Assembly (NCBI RefSeq): GCF_036170895.1
Contig: NZ_CP108036.1
Location: 806,001 to 870,000, forward strand
Direction: 5' to 3'
From: Streptomyces erythrochromogenes
Lineage (GTDB): Bacteria > Actinomycetota > Actinomycetes > Streptomycetales > Streptomycetaceae
DNA: 64,000 nucleotides
How positions within the stretch are numbered: position 1 is the first letter of the stretch; each line of letters opens with the position of its first letter. Below are positions 63,850-64,000 of this stretch, in pieces. A model generated the notes under the pieces. That model worked only from the letters and a program-made list of their open reading frames with translations, searched no databases and was not told the origin of the DNA. The position numbers and the translations under genes were made by a program.

Positions 63850-63990
63850 AGAACGATCACCGCCGGCACGGCGTTCCGCCATCCGGCCGAAGCCGGGCAC
63901 GGCATCGCGGGCTTCCTCGCCCGCCTCGCGGAACCGCCCTGGGGCGAGGTCCCGGCCGTCAGCACGGGACGCGGACGTGGATCGTCTTCC
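63850..63990 (+). pseudogene. Fragment resembling the C-terminus of a winged-helix regulator
   Basis: The frame reads TITAGTAFRHPAEAGHGIAG then FLARLAEPPWGEV. It matches the C-terminal YAIAPGARFRHPAEAGLEIA segment of the intact regulator at 25743-26123. There is no start codon or DNA-binding domain before it. It is probably the relic of a duplicated or truncated paralogue; the window ends before its end can be judged. Confidence 0.6.
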
Positions 63991-64000
63991 CTCCCGCCGC

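Overview
The window is chromosomal DNA of a Streptomyces or very close relative. GC content is very high, with GC-rich third codon positions and many GTG starts. It carries an SsgA-like sporulation protein, a SigB-type stress sigma factor with a GGGTAT promoter element, a RamB/ScfR-type regulator beside the glyoxylate genes, and a complete coelichelin-type siderophore cluster. I saw no rRNA, tRNA, CRISPR array, transposase or phage genes.

Bases 1-29,000 are ordinary Streptomyces housekeeping and accessory genes in short operons. They include a VOC protein, a FUSC-type membrane protein, a SixA-like phosphatase, STAS and DUF5709 proteins, an MpaB-type oxygenase, a carotenoid oxygenase, an isocitrate lyase/PEP mutase superfamily enzyme, a class C penicillin-binding protein, and an ECF sigma factor coupled to a zinc-motif/Asp23 fusion. 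They continue with an ArsR-EamA-PanE regulon with a visible operator, a PI-PLC, a P450, a rhodanese, an EF-hand protein, a class II amidotransferase, an MscS channel, a SigB-type sigma factor, an SsgA-like protein and an amidohydrolase. A cobalamin-binding-protein gene near 18.1-18.8 kb has lost its 5' end.

Bases 28,949-53,776 are the coelichelin locus (cchK-J-I-H-G-F-E-D-C-B-A). CchB hydroxylates ornithine and CchA formylates hydroxyornithine. The trimodular NRPS CchH (A-PCP-E-C-A-PCP-E-C-A-PCP) has adenylation codes that read out hfOrn, Thr and hOrn. CchJ is an esterase, CchK an MbtH partner, CchG/CchI a heterodimeric ABC exporter, and CchF/C/D/E the ferric-siderophore importer. Four iron boxes mark the promoters. 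Between cchI and cchJ lie a gene I cannot name (547 codons, hydrophobic helices plus a C-terminal PH-like domain) and a decayed acetyltransferase; both look like insertions into the usual gene order.

Bases 53,978-60,108 hold the glyoxylate region: aceA, aceB and a 3-hydroxyacyl-CoA dehydrogenase on the minus strand, with a divergent RamB/ScfR-type regulator. A frameshifted remnant of the same regulator family lies between cchA and this region. From 60,270 to 63,462 a tight copper operon encodes a methionine-rich small membrane protein, a CopA-type ATPase and a PCuAC protein. The window ends with a DUF6296-like protein and a fragment resembling the C-terminus of the winged-helix protein at 25.7 kb.

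The most notable observations are the complementary loss of ATPase motifs in CchG and CchI, the replaced second histidine in the third-module condensation domain, the insertion in the siderophore cluster, and the ArsR-type operator.
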